Shown here one piece after another: positions 8,600 to 17,748 of a stretch of DNA of 64,000 bases. The first letter of the stretch is position 1. Every line of letters starts with the position of its first letter. A model generated the notes under the pieces. The model was not told the DNA's origin. It did no database searches and saw only the letters and a list, made by a program, of their open reading frames with translations. Source of the DNA: Chitinispirillaceae bacterium (GTDB lineage Bacteria > Fibrobacterota > Chitinivibrionia > Chitinivibrionales > Chitinispirillaceae); NCBI GenBank assembly GCA_016932075.1, contig JAFGDP010000010.1, forward strand, positions 1 through 64,000, given 5' to 3'. Both the position numbers and the translations under genes were made by a program.

Positions 8600-10495
8600 A
8601 TGAAGAAAATGGTACTGTATAAGGTGAAAAACGCGGCGCTGACGTTTGCGGCGGCCATCCTTGCCGCTGTGGCGCCGCTCTACGCGGTGAGCGTTAATAC
8701 CAACGGGCAACCCGGCGTTATCAGGACCCAGTCTGCCAAAGTCATGGGCAAAACCATACTGCATGTGGGTGCCGGGGTCAATGTCTATCAATCCGGGGAT
8801 TATGTTGACGATGTGGTCAATCCACAGGGGGAAATCCTGACGCTCGACCATCCCGGCCGCGAGCAGGCGCGCATGATATCAACGAACCTCTTCTGCGGCG
8901 CGGGGATTACCAGGTTCTGGGACTTTGCCATGGCGCTTCCCCTGTATTACGACTGGCTCGGTTTTGACAACAAACAGAACGGCGGCATTGGCGACCTTGA
9001 GTTTACATCGAAATTTCTGTATCCTTCAATGACCAAACGGTTCTTTTATCAGTCCTGCCTGGCCGGCCTCACGATTCCGACGGGAATGAAGAACAGCGGA
9101 TTTTTCCCCCGCCACCCCTATTACATCGAGGGCAATGAGGTCAATCCGGCGCCAACGTTTTATTCGGCCACCTATCCGACCATAAAGGGCCTGGGGCTTT
9201 GGACATTCGATATCGGCAACGTCAATCCGCAGGTGCCGCTGCGGTTCCATCTCAATCTTGGCGGCATCATCACGACCTCCATGAAAAATCAGCGCAACAC
9301 CGTCATAGGGAGTTTTGCCGCTGAATACACGCCGGTTCCGATCACCACGCTTTTTCTCGATATCCACGGTGAATCGAGGTGGAGCAACTTCGCCACACGG
9401 CTTGATCCGTTAAGCGATCCCTGGCTCCTTTCCCCGGGTATCCGGCTCACCACCGCATCCGGCCTGTATCTCTGTTTTGTCGGCGACCTTTCGCTTTCAT
9501 CACGTTCGTCAAGCAAACGGCTGGACTGGAACCCGGAGAGCGGTACGGCGCATGGGTACCGGTACAGCACCGGTGTCTTCCCCGCCTACGGGGTCCAGTT
9601 CGTGCTCGGCTGGAGCGGCTATATCGTCACTCCTGACGACGACAGGGACGGTATTGTCAACAGCGACGACCGGTGCCCAAAGGAACAGGAGGACGTTGAC
9701 GGTTTCAAAGACGACGACGGCTGTCCCGATCCCGACAACGACCAGGACGGCATTCCAGATGTGAACGACAAGTGCCCGAGGGATCCCGAGGACAAGGACG
9801 GATACAAAGACGCTGACGGCTGCCCGGACCGGGACAATGACGGCGACGGCATCCAGGACAGCCGGGACCAGTGCCCGGGCGTCGGCGAAGATTTTGACGG
9901 GTATCAGGACCATGACGGGTGCCCTGATGAGGATAATGACAAGGACAATGTTCCTGATTCAACCGACCGGTGTCCCAATGATCCTGAAGACGTCGATGGG
10001 TTCCAGGACAATGACGGCTGCCCTGACATTGACAATGACCAGGATGGCATTCCCGACCTCAAGGACCAGTGCCCGGATGTTCCCGGAACACCGCTGCACA
10101 ATGGCTGCCAGCCCGATACAACCACGAAACCGGCCAAAAAGGAAATCAATTTTCCAAAAAAACAAAACCTGCCGGGTGTGAATTTCAGGAAAGGGACCGC
10201 AAACCTAAGTTTCGAGTCATACGCGTTCCTTGAACCACTCGTTCAAAAATTGCGCGAATATATTGAAGTCGAAATAGAAGTACAATGCCATACCGATGCA
10301 TCAGGCAATTATACTACTAATATGCAGCTTTCCCAGTTACGCGCAGAAACGATACGCCAGTATCTCATAACCAAGGGCGTTTCGCCGAACCGCGTACGGG
10401 CGGTCGGCTTCGGATCCTCCGTTCCAATAGACGACAACAAAACCGCTTCGGGCCGCGCCCGCAACCGCAGGGTTGAAGTACTGAGAACCCAATAA
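8600..10495 (+). CDS. OmpA-family outer-membrane protein with TSP3 calcium repeats (second of two)
   Basis: A 631-residue paralogue of the preceding gene with the same architecture: signal peptide (ALTFAAAILAAVAPLYA), beta-barrel domain to about residue 345, five aspartate-rich TSP3-like repeats each with the DGCPD signature, a short lysine-rich linker and an OmpA domain with CHTDASG and ARNRRVEV. Both barrels share the segments GxGDxxF and IPTGxKNSGFFPRHPYY, so they arose by tandem duplication. It probably forms part of the peptidoglycan-anchored outer membrane. It follows its twin by 11 bases, suggesting co-transcription, and ends at a convergent hairpin. Confidence 0.88.
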   Translation: MKKMVLYKVKNAALTFAAAILAAVAPLYAVSVNTNGQPGVIRTQSAKVMGKTILHVGAGVNVYQSGDYVDDVVNPQGEILTLDHPGREQARMISTNLFCGAGITRFWDFAMALPLYYDWLGFDNKQNGGIGDLEFTSKFLYPSMTKRFFYQSCLAGLTIPTGMKNSGFFPRHPYYIEGNEVNPAPTFYSATYPTIKGLGLWTFDIGNVNPQVPLRFHLNLGGIITTSMKNQRNTVIGSFAAEYTPVPITTLFLDIHGESRWSNFATRLDPLSDPWLLSPGIRLTTASGLYLCFVGDLSLSSRSSSKRLDWNPESGTAHGYRYSTGVFPAYGVQFVLGWSGYIVTPDDDRDGIVNSDDRCPKEQEDVDGFKDDDGCPDPDNDQDGIPDVNDKCPRDPEDKDGYKDADGCPDRDNDGDGIQDSRDQCPGVGEDFDGYQDHDGCPDEDNDKDNVPDSTDRCPNDPEDVDGFQDNDGCPDIDNDQDGIPDLKDQCPDVPGTPLHNGCQPDTTTKPAKKEINFPKKQNLPGVNFRKGTANLSFESYAFLEPLVQKLREYIEVEIEVQCHTDASGNYTTNMQLSQLRAETIRQYLITKGVSPNRVRAVGFGSSVPIDDNKTASGRARNRRVEVLRTQ

Positions 10496-10510
10496 TTGCA
10501 GAATGAGGAA

Positions 10511-10556
10511 TGCAGATTGAAGATTGAAAAAATGTCCGGAATTTTCAAATCTGCAA
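10511..10556. terminator. Hairpin between convergent genes
   Basis: GCAGATT at 10512-10518 pairs with AATCTGC at 10548-10554, and inside it TTGAAAA faces TTTTCAA. The stem lies between two convergent genes and has A/T tracts on both sides, so it could terminate transcription in both directions. Confidence 0.5.
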
Positions 10557-10573
10557 TCGACAATCCGCAATCG

Positions 10574-12472
10574 TCATTTCTGAAGGTACCACCCTATTCC
10601 CCATCTGAAGGTCACCCCGGGCGAATAATACCCCGGTACGTAGGCGAATCTCCTGTTCAGAAGATTGTCGATCTTTCCGAAAAACCGGAACGAACGGATA
10701 TGGACTGCCAGGCGGCAGTTGAGGTCATAGACCGGCCTGTTCCAGTCGTTGGCCCCGGCAAAAACAACGGTATCTCTCTGGCTCCAGTAATCAAAACAGA
10801 GCGCCGCGTCGATATGTTCCCTGGTATGAGCCGGATGGGCGGTATATTCCACAGCCGTCCGCACCTTGAGAGACGGCTGCCGGTCTGAAATGAGTGACCG
10901 CATGCCAACCGTGAATCCGTGCCAGGGGCCGATACGGGGCGCGGCAAGAAAAGAGAAGGCCGGTTGTTCATAGGGGACCATCGCTTCAGGCCATGCCATG
11001 CGTACCGTTGATGCTTCAACCCCCCGGACCGATTGACATCCAAGAACAAGGGCGGTCGCTCCCCTTTTCAGCTCCACCTCTCCGCCGACAATCACGCACC
11101 GGTCAAGCAGCTGCGCAGTGGCCAGCAAGGCTGTATCATAGGGAATAATCCAGGGAATGCAGGAGTGCTCCGCATATAGCCTGCAACGCTGATGGGAATA
11201 GAGCATGGCGAGGCTCGTGGAAAGCGATGGGGTATAGGCGAGAGAATCCCTTGCGTCAATTGCATGCACGCCCGCAACGCCGGTGAGCATAAACGAAAAC
11301 GGCCCCGCATTGACCGGCACGCTGGTTTCGAGGGCCGGAGCATGTTCGATGGCGCGGACCTCGCTTCGCACAAACGGCCTTCTCCGTACCTGGCGCAGCC
11401 GGTAGGTGATCGCGCCGGCAGGACGCGATGGATCCGCCGTGCCCACGCGGCCGGCACACGACAGCTCCCGATGCACGCCGTCATGCCGCCGGTCATCGGA
11501 GGTATGACGCACCATGTCGCTGTTTTCGAAGCGTCCCTGCACGTCAAAGGCCAGAGGACCGAACCGGTTTTTGGTGCTTGCAAGGTCGAGGGTGGTGCGA
11601 TACTGATTGAGCAGACTCATTACCGGAAGATCACTTAACGACGCCTGGTCAACAGGCATCTCTCCCTCGCAATCACCATATCCCGCGCTCAGCCGGATCT
11701 CGTTCCCGCTTTTTCCCTCCCAGGTCGTCCGTATGCCTGACGTGTAATCGTTGGCGAGGAAATTGTATCCCCTGTTTTGCAGGACTGACGTATCGCGCAC
11801 GAGCGACTCATAAAAAGAGTAGATGCCGTTTCCCTCATGATCGAACCGTGTCCCCTTGAAGAAACGGTAGTGTGAAAACGCGCCGATGTTCAACTGGCGT
11901 GAAAGCGGACGGACAAACCGAACCGTAAGAACATTTTCATCAAAGACGCCATTTTCCCAGAGAATGGCGGCTTCGGGGGTAACGACCGCTGTCGGATGCG
12001 GCACAAGGCGACACCTGTTATTCGGTTCGAGTGACAGCGAGGCGATCTCACACGCGGAAATATGATCAAATCCCGTGAAGGGCTCGAACGTTGAAGGGAT
12101 CAGGTCGCCGTCGGTAAAAAGTGTCGTGATCGGAGCGGTATTGCCATACAGCAGAAACCGGTTAAACCGGTTCGAAAGGCCGAATCGTATTGGAATACAA
12201 AGCGGGGAGGTCTCGACCGCATCCGAAAATCCAGGCGCATCTGAGGAAAAAAGAGACGATGCCGGAACGGAAAAAGGATCATGGACATCGGCCGTGTGGG
12301 AATAGGCCTGACGGTTGGCCTCCTGCACGGCTGCGAGAGAATCCCGCGCAGCAATTCTTGACAGCGAATCCCTTTGCGCCGAGCCGGAAAAAGCGGCGCC
12401 TCCCCTGCCGAAGAAGAGGAGCAATAAAAAGACACTCCAAGGAGTAATCCGTCTACTGACGCGCATCGCCAT
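10574..12472 (-). CDS. Predicted outer-membrane beta-barrel protein (TonB-receptor-like C terminus)
   Basis: A 632-residue exported protein of unknown role. It begins MAMRVSRR with a hydrophobic signal (WSVFLLLLFFG) and continues as alternating beta segments rich in aromatic residues. The last about 40 residues (KIDNLLNRRFAYVPGYYSPG, then a final strand ending in WYLQK) resemble the terminal strands of TonB-dependent receptors, but no plug domain or TonB box was seen, and the protein is short for that family. It could be a porin-like barrel. It is divergent from the TPR lipoprotein gene. The inner start is preferred over a frame extension reaching 12529. Confidence 0.65.
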   Translation of the reverse strand: MAMRVSRRITPWSVFLLLLFFGRGGAAFSGSAQRDSLSRIAARDSLAAVQEANRQAYSHTADVHDPFSVPASSLFSSDAPGFSDAVETSPLCIPIRFGLSNRFNRFLLYGNTAPITTLFTDGDLIPSTFEPFTGFDHISACEIASLSLEPNNRCRLVPHPTAVVTPEAAILWENGVFDENVLTVRFVRPLSRQLNIGAFSHYRFFKGTRFDHEGNGIYSFYESLVRDTSVLQNRGYNFLANDYTSGIRTTWEGKSGNEIRLSAGYGDCEGEMPVDQASLSDLPVMSLLNQYRTTLDLASTKNRFGPLAFDVQGRFENSDMVRHTSDDRRHDGVHRELSCAGRVGTADPSRPAGAITYRLRQVRRRPFVRSEVRAIEHAPALETSVPVNAGPFSFMLTGVAGVHAIDARDSLAYTPSLSTSLAMLYSHQRCRLYAEHSCIPWIIPYDTALLATAQLLDRCVIVGGEVELKRGATALVLGCQSVRGVEASTVRMAWPEAMVPYEQPAFSFLAAPRIGPWHGFTVGMRSLISDRQPSLKVRTAVEYTAHPAHTREHIDAALCFDYWSQRDTVVFAGANDWNRPVYDLNCRLAVHIRSFRFFGKIDNLLNRRFAYVPGYYSPGVTFRWGIGWYLQK

Positions 12473-12615
12473 AAAATACAATGTAGACCCGCCCTTAATA
12501 GCAGAAAGTGGGGAACAATGGCGGCACAATAGCGAGCGGGACGAAAATGTATTTTTACCCTATACGATACTACCAGTTCACCCGTTCCACCGGTTGCCCA
12601 TCGACCCTCCTGCTC

Positions 12616-14601
12616 ATGCGATTAATTCATGACACCTATCATTTTTGGCTCCGGCTTGTGCCGGCGCTTCTGTGCACCGCTGCCGGCGCATGCTCCATAT
12701 ATTTCAACACGTTTTACAATGCACAAACCGCATTTGATGACGGGTATGAAATTCACGAAAAGGTGTTGAGGAGCTTTCCCGACAGTATTGTGGTCGAACC
12801 GCCGTCCGAAGCGCACGCCAAATATGACCGCGCCATCGAAAAGGCGGCCAAAATACTCGAGGTTTTTCCCAAGGATAAAAAATGGCACGACGACGCGCTC
12901 TTTCTGCTGGGCAAGTCCTTCTTTTACAAAATGGAGTTCGGCAAGTCGATCCGCCGCCTTCGCCAGCTGCAGGAGGAGTATCCGCAAAGCCGTTTTATTC
13001 CCGAGTCCTACATTTACTGCGCCAAAAACCATATCGGCCAGGACGAACTTGCCAAAGCCGAAGAGACCCTGCTGTTTGCGCTTGACCGGTTCCCACAACT
13101 CGATTCAGACCAGGAACTGTCGCTTCTTCTGGTCGAGATCGCGATCCGGCGTGAAGGACGGTCGCAGGCGATCGAACTCCTCGAACGGGCCCGCAAGGGC
13201 GTGCGGTCACCGGAGAAAAAGCAGGAGCTCCTGCTTCGCATTGCCGAGCTCTATATGGGCCTGGGCCGTCATGATGAGGCAATCGCACGCCTGAAAAAGG
13301 CCTCCCGCTCCGCACAGGACCAACAGCGGTTATACCGGATCGACAGGAACCTGGTCATGTGCTATGTCGAAATAAACGCTTTCGATAAAGCTCTGGCGGC
13401 AATTAAAACCATGCTCGCGAACAAGCAGTATGTTCCCTATACCAATGATATTCTTTTTGTTAAAGGCAGCATCTTCGCACACCAAGGCAAGGACGACGAG
13501 GCCATTGCCGTGTTCAAACAGATCGTCGGCGACCTCACGGACTCAACAGCGGTCAAAAACGACACGTCCATCGTTGTCAGCAAGGCGCTGTATGAACTTG
13601 GACGGATGTACCAGAAACGGAAAGGATCCTACAAAAAGGCGGAGCACTATTACACCCTCCTGACCAAACGGAACGCACGGGATTCGACCTCGTATGCCCT
13701 GGCAAACAAACGGCTCAAGGCAATGCAGCTGCTGATCGAACTGCGATCGAAACTCACGTCCAAGGATACTTCCCTGAACCGTCCCCAGACGAACCATGCC
13801 ATCAGCGAGCTTTTCTATTACGACCTCGATGAACCCGATTCCGCGTTCCTGCACTTTACGGCCATGGTTGAGGATACCGTCCGAGATACCATCTACTGGC
13901 CGAAGTCGCTCTACTCAGCGGCGTATATCGCACGACATGACCTCAAGGACACCCTGCGCTCCGACAGCCTGTTCAAAACGCTTATCGCTGTCCTTCCCCA
14001 CAGCAGCTACGCCCACCAGGCGCAGCTCGCCATGGGATCGCCAGAGCCGGCGAAGACCTCCGCCGAACAGGCTCATGAGGCGTTTCGAAACGCGGAAAAG
14101 GCCTATCTGTATGAACGGGAGATAAAAAACGCGGTACAGATGTTTTACGACGTGCATAAAAAGTACGGCGACCTCGACATCGGGGCAAAATCGCTCTTTG
14201 TCGCGGCATGGCTTGTTGATAACGAACTTTACAAGAAAAAAACAGCAAAATCGCTCTATGAAAAATTGTGCCAGCGCTACCCTGAATCAATCTACTGCAA
14301 AAACGAGGCGCAGCCCCGTCTCAAAGTGGTCCTTGATACACTTGAAGCGCTCAGGCAAAAACGCAAGAGCGCTGCGGCAATTGGCAGCGCTGGCTCCCAA
14401 CCGTCTGCGGGAAAGGACTCTTTGACCGCAATTCCGGCCGATTCCCTTGACGACGCCTCAACCGTGATCGGCGACACCGCCGCAACCACGGTATCGCCAG
14501 AACCCCTCCCTGATACCGGCGACGCCTTTACCCGCAGGCCGGGCTACCGCGGCAACATGCCGGCAGAGAAACCGGTTCCGCTCGATTCTCTGCCTAAATA
14601 G
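12616..14601 (+). CDS. TPR-repeat lipoprotein (PorW/SprE-like architecture)
   Basis: About 661 residues. Signal peptide with lipobox-like AAGAC, then YFNTFYNAQTAFDDGYE and a long array of tetratricopeptide repeats (for example DDALFLLGKSFFYKMEFGKS, LGRHDEAIARLKKA) to about residue 590, ending in a serine/aspartate/proline-rich tail. It is probably an outer-membrane lipoprotein scaffold. The N-terminal pattern of N/F/A residues before the first TPRs recalls the Bacteroidota type IX secretion lipoprotein PorW/SprE; given the cargo-like proteins at 30-42 kb that is an attractive but unproved reading. The start MRLIHD gives a proper signal peptide; an in-frame ATG at 12547 has a weak ribosome-binding site. 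Confidence 0.75.
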   Translation: MRLIHDTYHFWLRLVPALLCTAAGACSIYFNTFYNAQTAFDDGYEIHEKVLRSFPDSIVVEPPSEAHAKYDRAIEKAAKILEVFPKDKKWHDDALFLLGKSFFYKMEFGKSIRRLRQLQEEYPQSRFIPESYIYCAKNHIGQDELAKAEETLLFALDRFPQLDSDQELSLLLVEIAIRREGRSQAIELLERARKGVRSPEKKQELLLRIAELYMGLGRHDEAIARLKKASRSAQDQQRLYRIDRNLVMCYVEINAFDKALAAIKTMLANKQYVPYTNDILFVKGSIFAHQGKDDEAIAVFKQIVGDLTDSTAVKNDTSIVVSKALYELGRMYQKRKGSYKKAEHYYTLLTKRNARDSTSYALANKRLKAMQLLIELRSKLTSKDTSLNRPQTNHAISELFYYDLDEPDSAFLHFTAMVEDTVRDTIYWPKSLYSAAYIARHDLKDTLRSDSLFKTLIAVLPHSSYAHQAQLAMGSPEPAKTSAEQAHEAFRNAEKAYLYEREIKNAVQMFYDVHKKYGDLDIGAKSLFVAAWLVDNELYKKKTAKSLYEKLCQRYPESIYCKNEAQPRLKVVLDTLEALRQKRKSAAAIGSAGSQPSAGKDSLTAIPADSLDDASTVIGDTAATTVSPEPLPDTGDAFTRRPGYRGNMPAEKPVPLDSLPK

Positions 14602-14716
14602 GACTCGATACAACAGCATCCCTAGCGGGTGTTATTTTCTCTATATAGTACCGTCGTACCGAAGGCATAGCGTTTTCTTGATCCGTATGCGTCTCCTCTG
14701 ATACACGAAAGGGTCC

Positions 14717-15241
14717 ATGGCCGGCATCAAAGGCGGAACGGAACAGGAGCTGCAATCGCTCTACGAACGATATGCATCGCTCGTGCAGGCGCGGTGCCGT
14801 TCGATTCTTCGCTGTGATGACGAGGCGTGGGACGCAACGCAGGATATTTTCATGAAACTGTACGCCGCGCTCCCAAGAATCGAAAAAAAGGAGTCAATCT
14901 ATTCCTGGCTTTTAAGTGCAAGCACTAACCACTGCATTTCACTCCTGCGCAAACGGCGCAGTATCGCATTCAACGAAGAGATCCACAGCGTTCCTAATGA
15001 AAACCAGGTCCCCCCTCAAGAAAAGACGCTTCTTCTAAAAGAGGTCCTGCATCGCTTTCTCATGCCGTGGGACAAAAAAATCCGCGATGTTGTACTGTAT
15101 GCCTATTTCGACGGATACAAACAGGAGGAAATCGCGCGGCTTACCGGCCTGGGCGAATCAACGGTCCGCAAATATCTCACCCGTTTCAAGAGAAAAGCGG
15201 CCGGATCTGGGCTGGCGTTTGAGGAGGTTCATTATGGCTGA
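14717..15241 (+). CDS. ECF-type RNA polymerase sigma factor
   Basis: A 174-residue sigma-70 family factor of the extracytoplasmic function type. Region 2 lies at about residues 13-75 (DDEAWDATQDIFMKLYAALP) and region 4 at about 110-165 (DGYKQEEIARLTGLGESTVR, a helix-turn-helix that contacts the -35 element). The start follows AAAGGG. Its end overlaps the next gene, a zinc-finger anti-sigma factor, by 8 bases, and that gene overlaps a caspase-like gene by 4 bases. The three genes form one translationally coupled operon. The sigma factor probably drives this operon and other envelope genes; its target promoter is not known. Confidence 0.93.
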   Translation: MAGIKGGTEQELQSLYERYASLVQARCRSILRCDDEAWDATQDIFMKLYAALPRIEKKESIYSWLLSASTNHCISLLRKRRSIAFNEEIHSVPNENQVPPQEKTLLLKEVLHRFLMPWDKKIRDVVLYAYFDGYKQEEIARLTGLGESTVRKYLTRFKRKAAGSGLAFEEVHYG

Positions 15242-16046
15242 TTCCACCTGCGGACGGCTTGCTGTTGAGCGTTATGCAACAGGCGAACTTGAGGGACAGG
15301 CTCTGCGCGAGTTCGAAGCGCACCTTGCCTCCTGCGGTTCCTGCAGTTCCTATTACGCCCGATTATCAAAGGAACGTAGGGAGTTCCTGCGCGTGCACCC
15401 GTTTTCAGAAATGCGTGCCATCGGCGCAACGGTAAAAAGCGGTGAACTCTGGTATGAACGACTTCTGGATCTGTTTCCCATGCCGGTCCTGCGACCCGTT
15501 CTCATTCCTGCCTGTGTGGTGCTGCTTGTTGCCATCGTGATCATTCCCTTCACCGGCAGAATGGACCTGTTCACGATTAAAAACGATGCGATCAGATATA
15601 AAGGCGCAATAGAACCACTGTCGTATATTTATAAGCGGAAAGGCGCCATATATGAACAGTCTCCGCAGGACACGTTTTTTGCGGGAGACCGGATCCAGAT
15701 TTTTTACGGTTCGCGCACTGAACAATACTGTGCGCTGTTCAGCGTCGACGCCAAAGGAACGCTCTCTTTTTATCATCCTGAAGCGCGTTCGTCGGTGTGC
15801 AGCATCCGGACCGGCGTAGGTGCGCGGCTCGCCTATCCGGTAAGCATTGAGCTGGATTCTCTTCCGGGCCGCGAACTGGTGGTCGCGCTCTTCTCAGAGA
15901 AACCGCTTGACCAGGGCACGGTACGGCAATGGGTCGCTTCTTTCGGACAGGAGAAAATCGACCTTTCTGTCATGGAAAGGTCGCTGAAACAGAATCTTCC
16001 GTTTGGTGCGGGACCAGTCGCAACCTTGATGCTGGAGAAACGATGA
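15234..16046 (+). CDS. Zinc-finger (zf-HC2-like) membrane anti-sigma factor
   Basis: A 270-residue protein. The first 45 residues hold the anti-sigma zinc motif H30-x3-C34-x2-C37 (AHLASCGSC). A single transmembrane segment lies near 87-107 (LIPACVVLLVAIVIIPF), and about 160 residues follow on the far side of the membrane, with a GDRIQIFYGS...LSFYHPE pattern resembling DUF4384-type sensor domains. It would hold the sigma factor inactive until its periplasmic domain is engaged or cleaved. The start has GAGGAGG at good spacing and lies 8 bases inside the sigma gene. Its stop overlaps the caspase-like gene as ATGA. Confidence 0.88.
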   Translation: MADSTCGRLAVERYATGELEGQALREFEAHLASCGSCSSYYARLSKERREFLRVHPFSEMRAIGATVKSGELWYERLLDLFPMPVLRPVLIPACVVLLVAIVIIPFTGRMDLFTIKNDAIRYKGAIEPLSYIYKRKGAIYEQSPQDTFFAGDRIQIFYGSRTEQYCALFSVDAKGTLSFYHPEARSSVCSIRTGVGARLAYPVSIELDSLPGRELVVALFSEKPLDQGTVRQWVASFGQEKIDLSVMERSLKQNLPFGAGPVATLMLEKR

Positions 16047-17620
16047 GCACCCCGGCACGGCAAATTGCAGCGCTGGCTCTTTCCTTGCTGCTGGCAGCAA
16101 CGATGGACCTGTCCGCTGCCCGCTATGCCCTCTTGATCGGTTCTAATGACGGTGGAAACAGCGTCGAACCTTTGCGCTGGGCGGAAAAGGATGCCACCCG
16201 GTTTGCAGCACTTCTCAAGGACCTTGGCGATTTTGAGCCCGACAACATGGCGATTCTGATCAAACCTGACAGCGCAGCAATCGATTCAACGCTGCGGGCC
16301 ATACATCGCGAGCTGGGGTCATCACAAACACCCGGAAATGCGTTGTTTCTCCTGTACTATTCAGGCCATGCCGACGGCACCGACATCCTGCTCGGAACGA
16401 GCCGTTTTGCACTCAAGGCACTGCAGCGCGCGCTCGATTCCCTTCCTGCGGGAATACGGATCGGTATTTTTGACGCATGCCAGAGCGGCGCGGTTACCGC
16501 CTACAAGGGCGGCAAAAAGGCTGAACCGTTCTATCTAAAAAGTCCTCCGAAAATCAAAGGGCAGATCATCATCGCTTCAACGACTCCGCATGAACGGGCG
16601 CAGGAGTCCGAGTCGCTCAAGGGCTCCATCTTTTCTTTTTACTGGCTCTCCGGCCTTCGCGGCAGCGCCGATTTTTCCGGCGACCGCCGTGTGACACTCG
16701 ACGAAGCGTACCAGTACGCATACCGAAAAACCGTGGAGACCTCCACGCTCACCAGCGGTGAGGCGCAGCATCCGATGTACCGGTTTAACATTCACGGTCA
16801 AGGGGATATCATTCTGACCGATCTCACCGATAAAAAAGGCGGCGTGCTCTTTGACCGGACCTGCGAAGGAAAATTTCTCGTGCTCAGCGACTCTTACACC
16901 GATATTCACGCCGACTTTTACAAGAAAAAAAACAGCGAATGGTTCATCTCGCTCGAACCGGGTACCTACCGTGTGATCAATTCCATTAACGGCGAGGTGG
17001 GCGCTTCTGATCTCAGGGTGAACCGAACGGGCGGCACGATCCGGTTTTCACCCTCCCGGCTCAAACCGGTCGAGCGTATCGAACACCTGGCAAAAGGAAC
17101 CAGCCCCGCCAGCACTGAAACTGGGGCTTCCGCTGCTCCGTCCGGAGCGCCTGCGACGCGACCCCTTTCCACCTATACGTGGGGCCTTGGGGGCGCTGTC
17201 CTGTGGACAAGGCGCGGCAATCCCGACGGGTGGGGCCCGGTGGCGGAGCTTGCATTCTCCAATCTTCTGTATTGCAATGAACGGTGGGACCTTTTTATAG
17301 ACCTCCTGTACCAGCCCGGAGGCCTGAATGGCGGAGCGCAGATTGGATTCGATTACCGTTTCAAGCAATGGAATGGTCGGTTTTTTACCGGTTCGGGCGT
17401 CGGCCTGTTCTATTTTAAACAATCAGGCGACAATACGATGACACCCGCGCTTACCGTACACCCGGGCTTTCTAACCGCAATTGGCAGACGGGTGTCATTC
17501 GTTGTGCAGCTCCCGTACACGATGCTTCTGGGTGCATCGTCGCTTGACCATCGATTCGGTCTAGGTATCAAACTGCTTATTTCCGGAAAATACCGGGACG
17601 TAACGGTGCTGGAATACTGA
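16043..17620 (+). CDS. Exported caspase-like (C14) peptidase with C-terminal barrel-like domain
   Basis: A 525-residue protein. A signal peptide (ALALSLLLAATMDLSA) is followed directly by a caspase/metacaspase fold: YALLIGSN at 28-35, catalytic His109 in YYSGHADG and Cys146 in DACQSG, to about residue 260. Then come a beta-rich segment (270-340), a Ser/Ala/Pro/Thr-rich linker (352-375) and about 150 residues of alternating strands ending in VLEY, which resemble the whole mature protein of the next gene. Export is predicted from the signal peptide. It is the third gene of the sigma/anti-sigma operon. A natural hypothesis is that it senses or cleaves the periplasmic part of the anti-sigma factor; no cleavage site can be read. 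Confidence 0.85.
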   Translation: MSTPARQIAALALSLLLAATMDLSAARYALLIGSNDGGNSVEPLRWAEKDATRFAALLKDLGDFEPDNMAILIKPDSAAIDSTLRAIHRELGSSQTPGNALFLLYYSGHADGTDILLGTSRFALKALQRALDSLPAGIRIGIFDACQSGAVTAYKGGKKAEPFYLKSPPKIKGQIIIASTTPHERAQESESLKGSIFSFYWLSGLRGSADFSGDRRVTLDEAYQYAYRKTVETSTLTSGEAQHPMYRFNIHGQGDIILTDLTDKKGGVLFDRTCEGKFLVLSDSYTDIHADFYKKKNSEWFISLEPGTYRVINSINGEVGASDLRVNRTGGTIRFSPSRLKPVERIEHLAKGTSPASTETGASAAPSGAPATRPLSTYTWGLGGAVLWTRRGNPDGWGPVAELAFSNLLYCNERWDLFIDLLYQPGGLNGGAQIGFDYRFKQWNGRFFTGSGVGLFYFKQSGDNTMTPALTVHPGFLTAIGRRVSFVVQLPYTMLLGASSLDHRFGLGIKLLISGKYRDVTVLEY

Positions 17621-17748
17621 TGCGGACTTTGCAGAAAAACCGGGGAACCAAAACGTAAACAACCAAATAAACCGTAGCGTTTTTCACTATTCCAGGCGTC
17701 TTAATATATGAAGAAAACAAACGAACCATTAATGAAAGCGAGGTGCGT

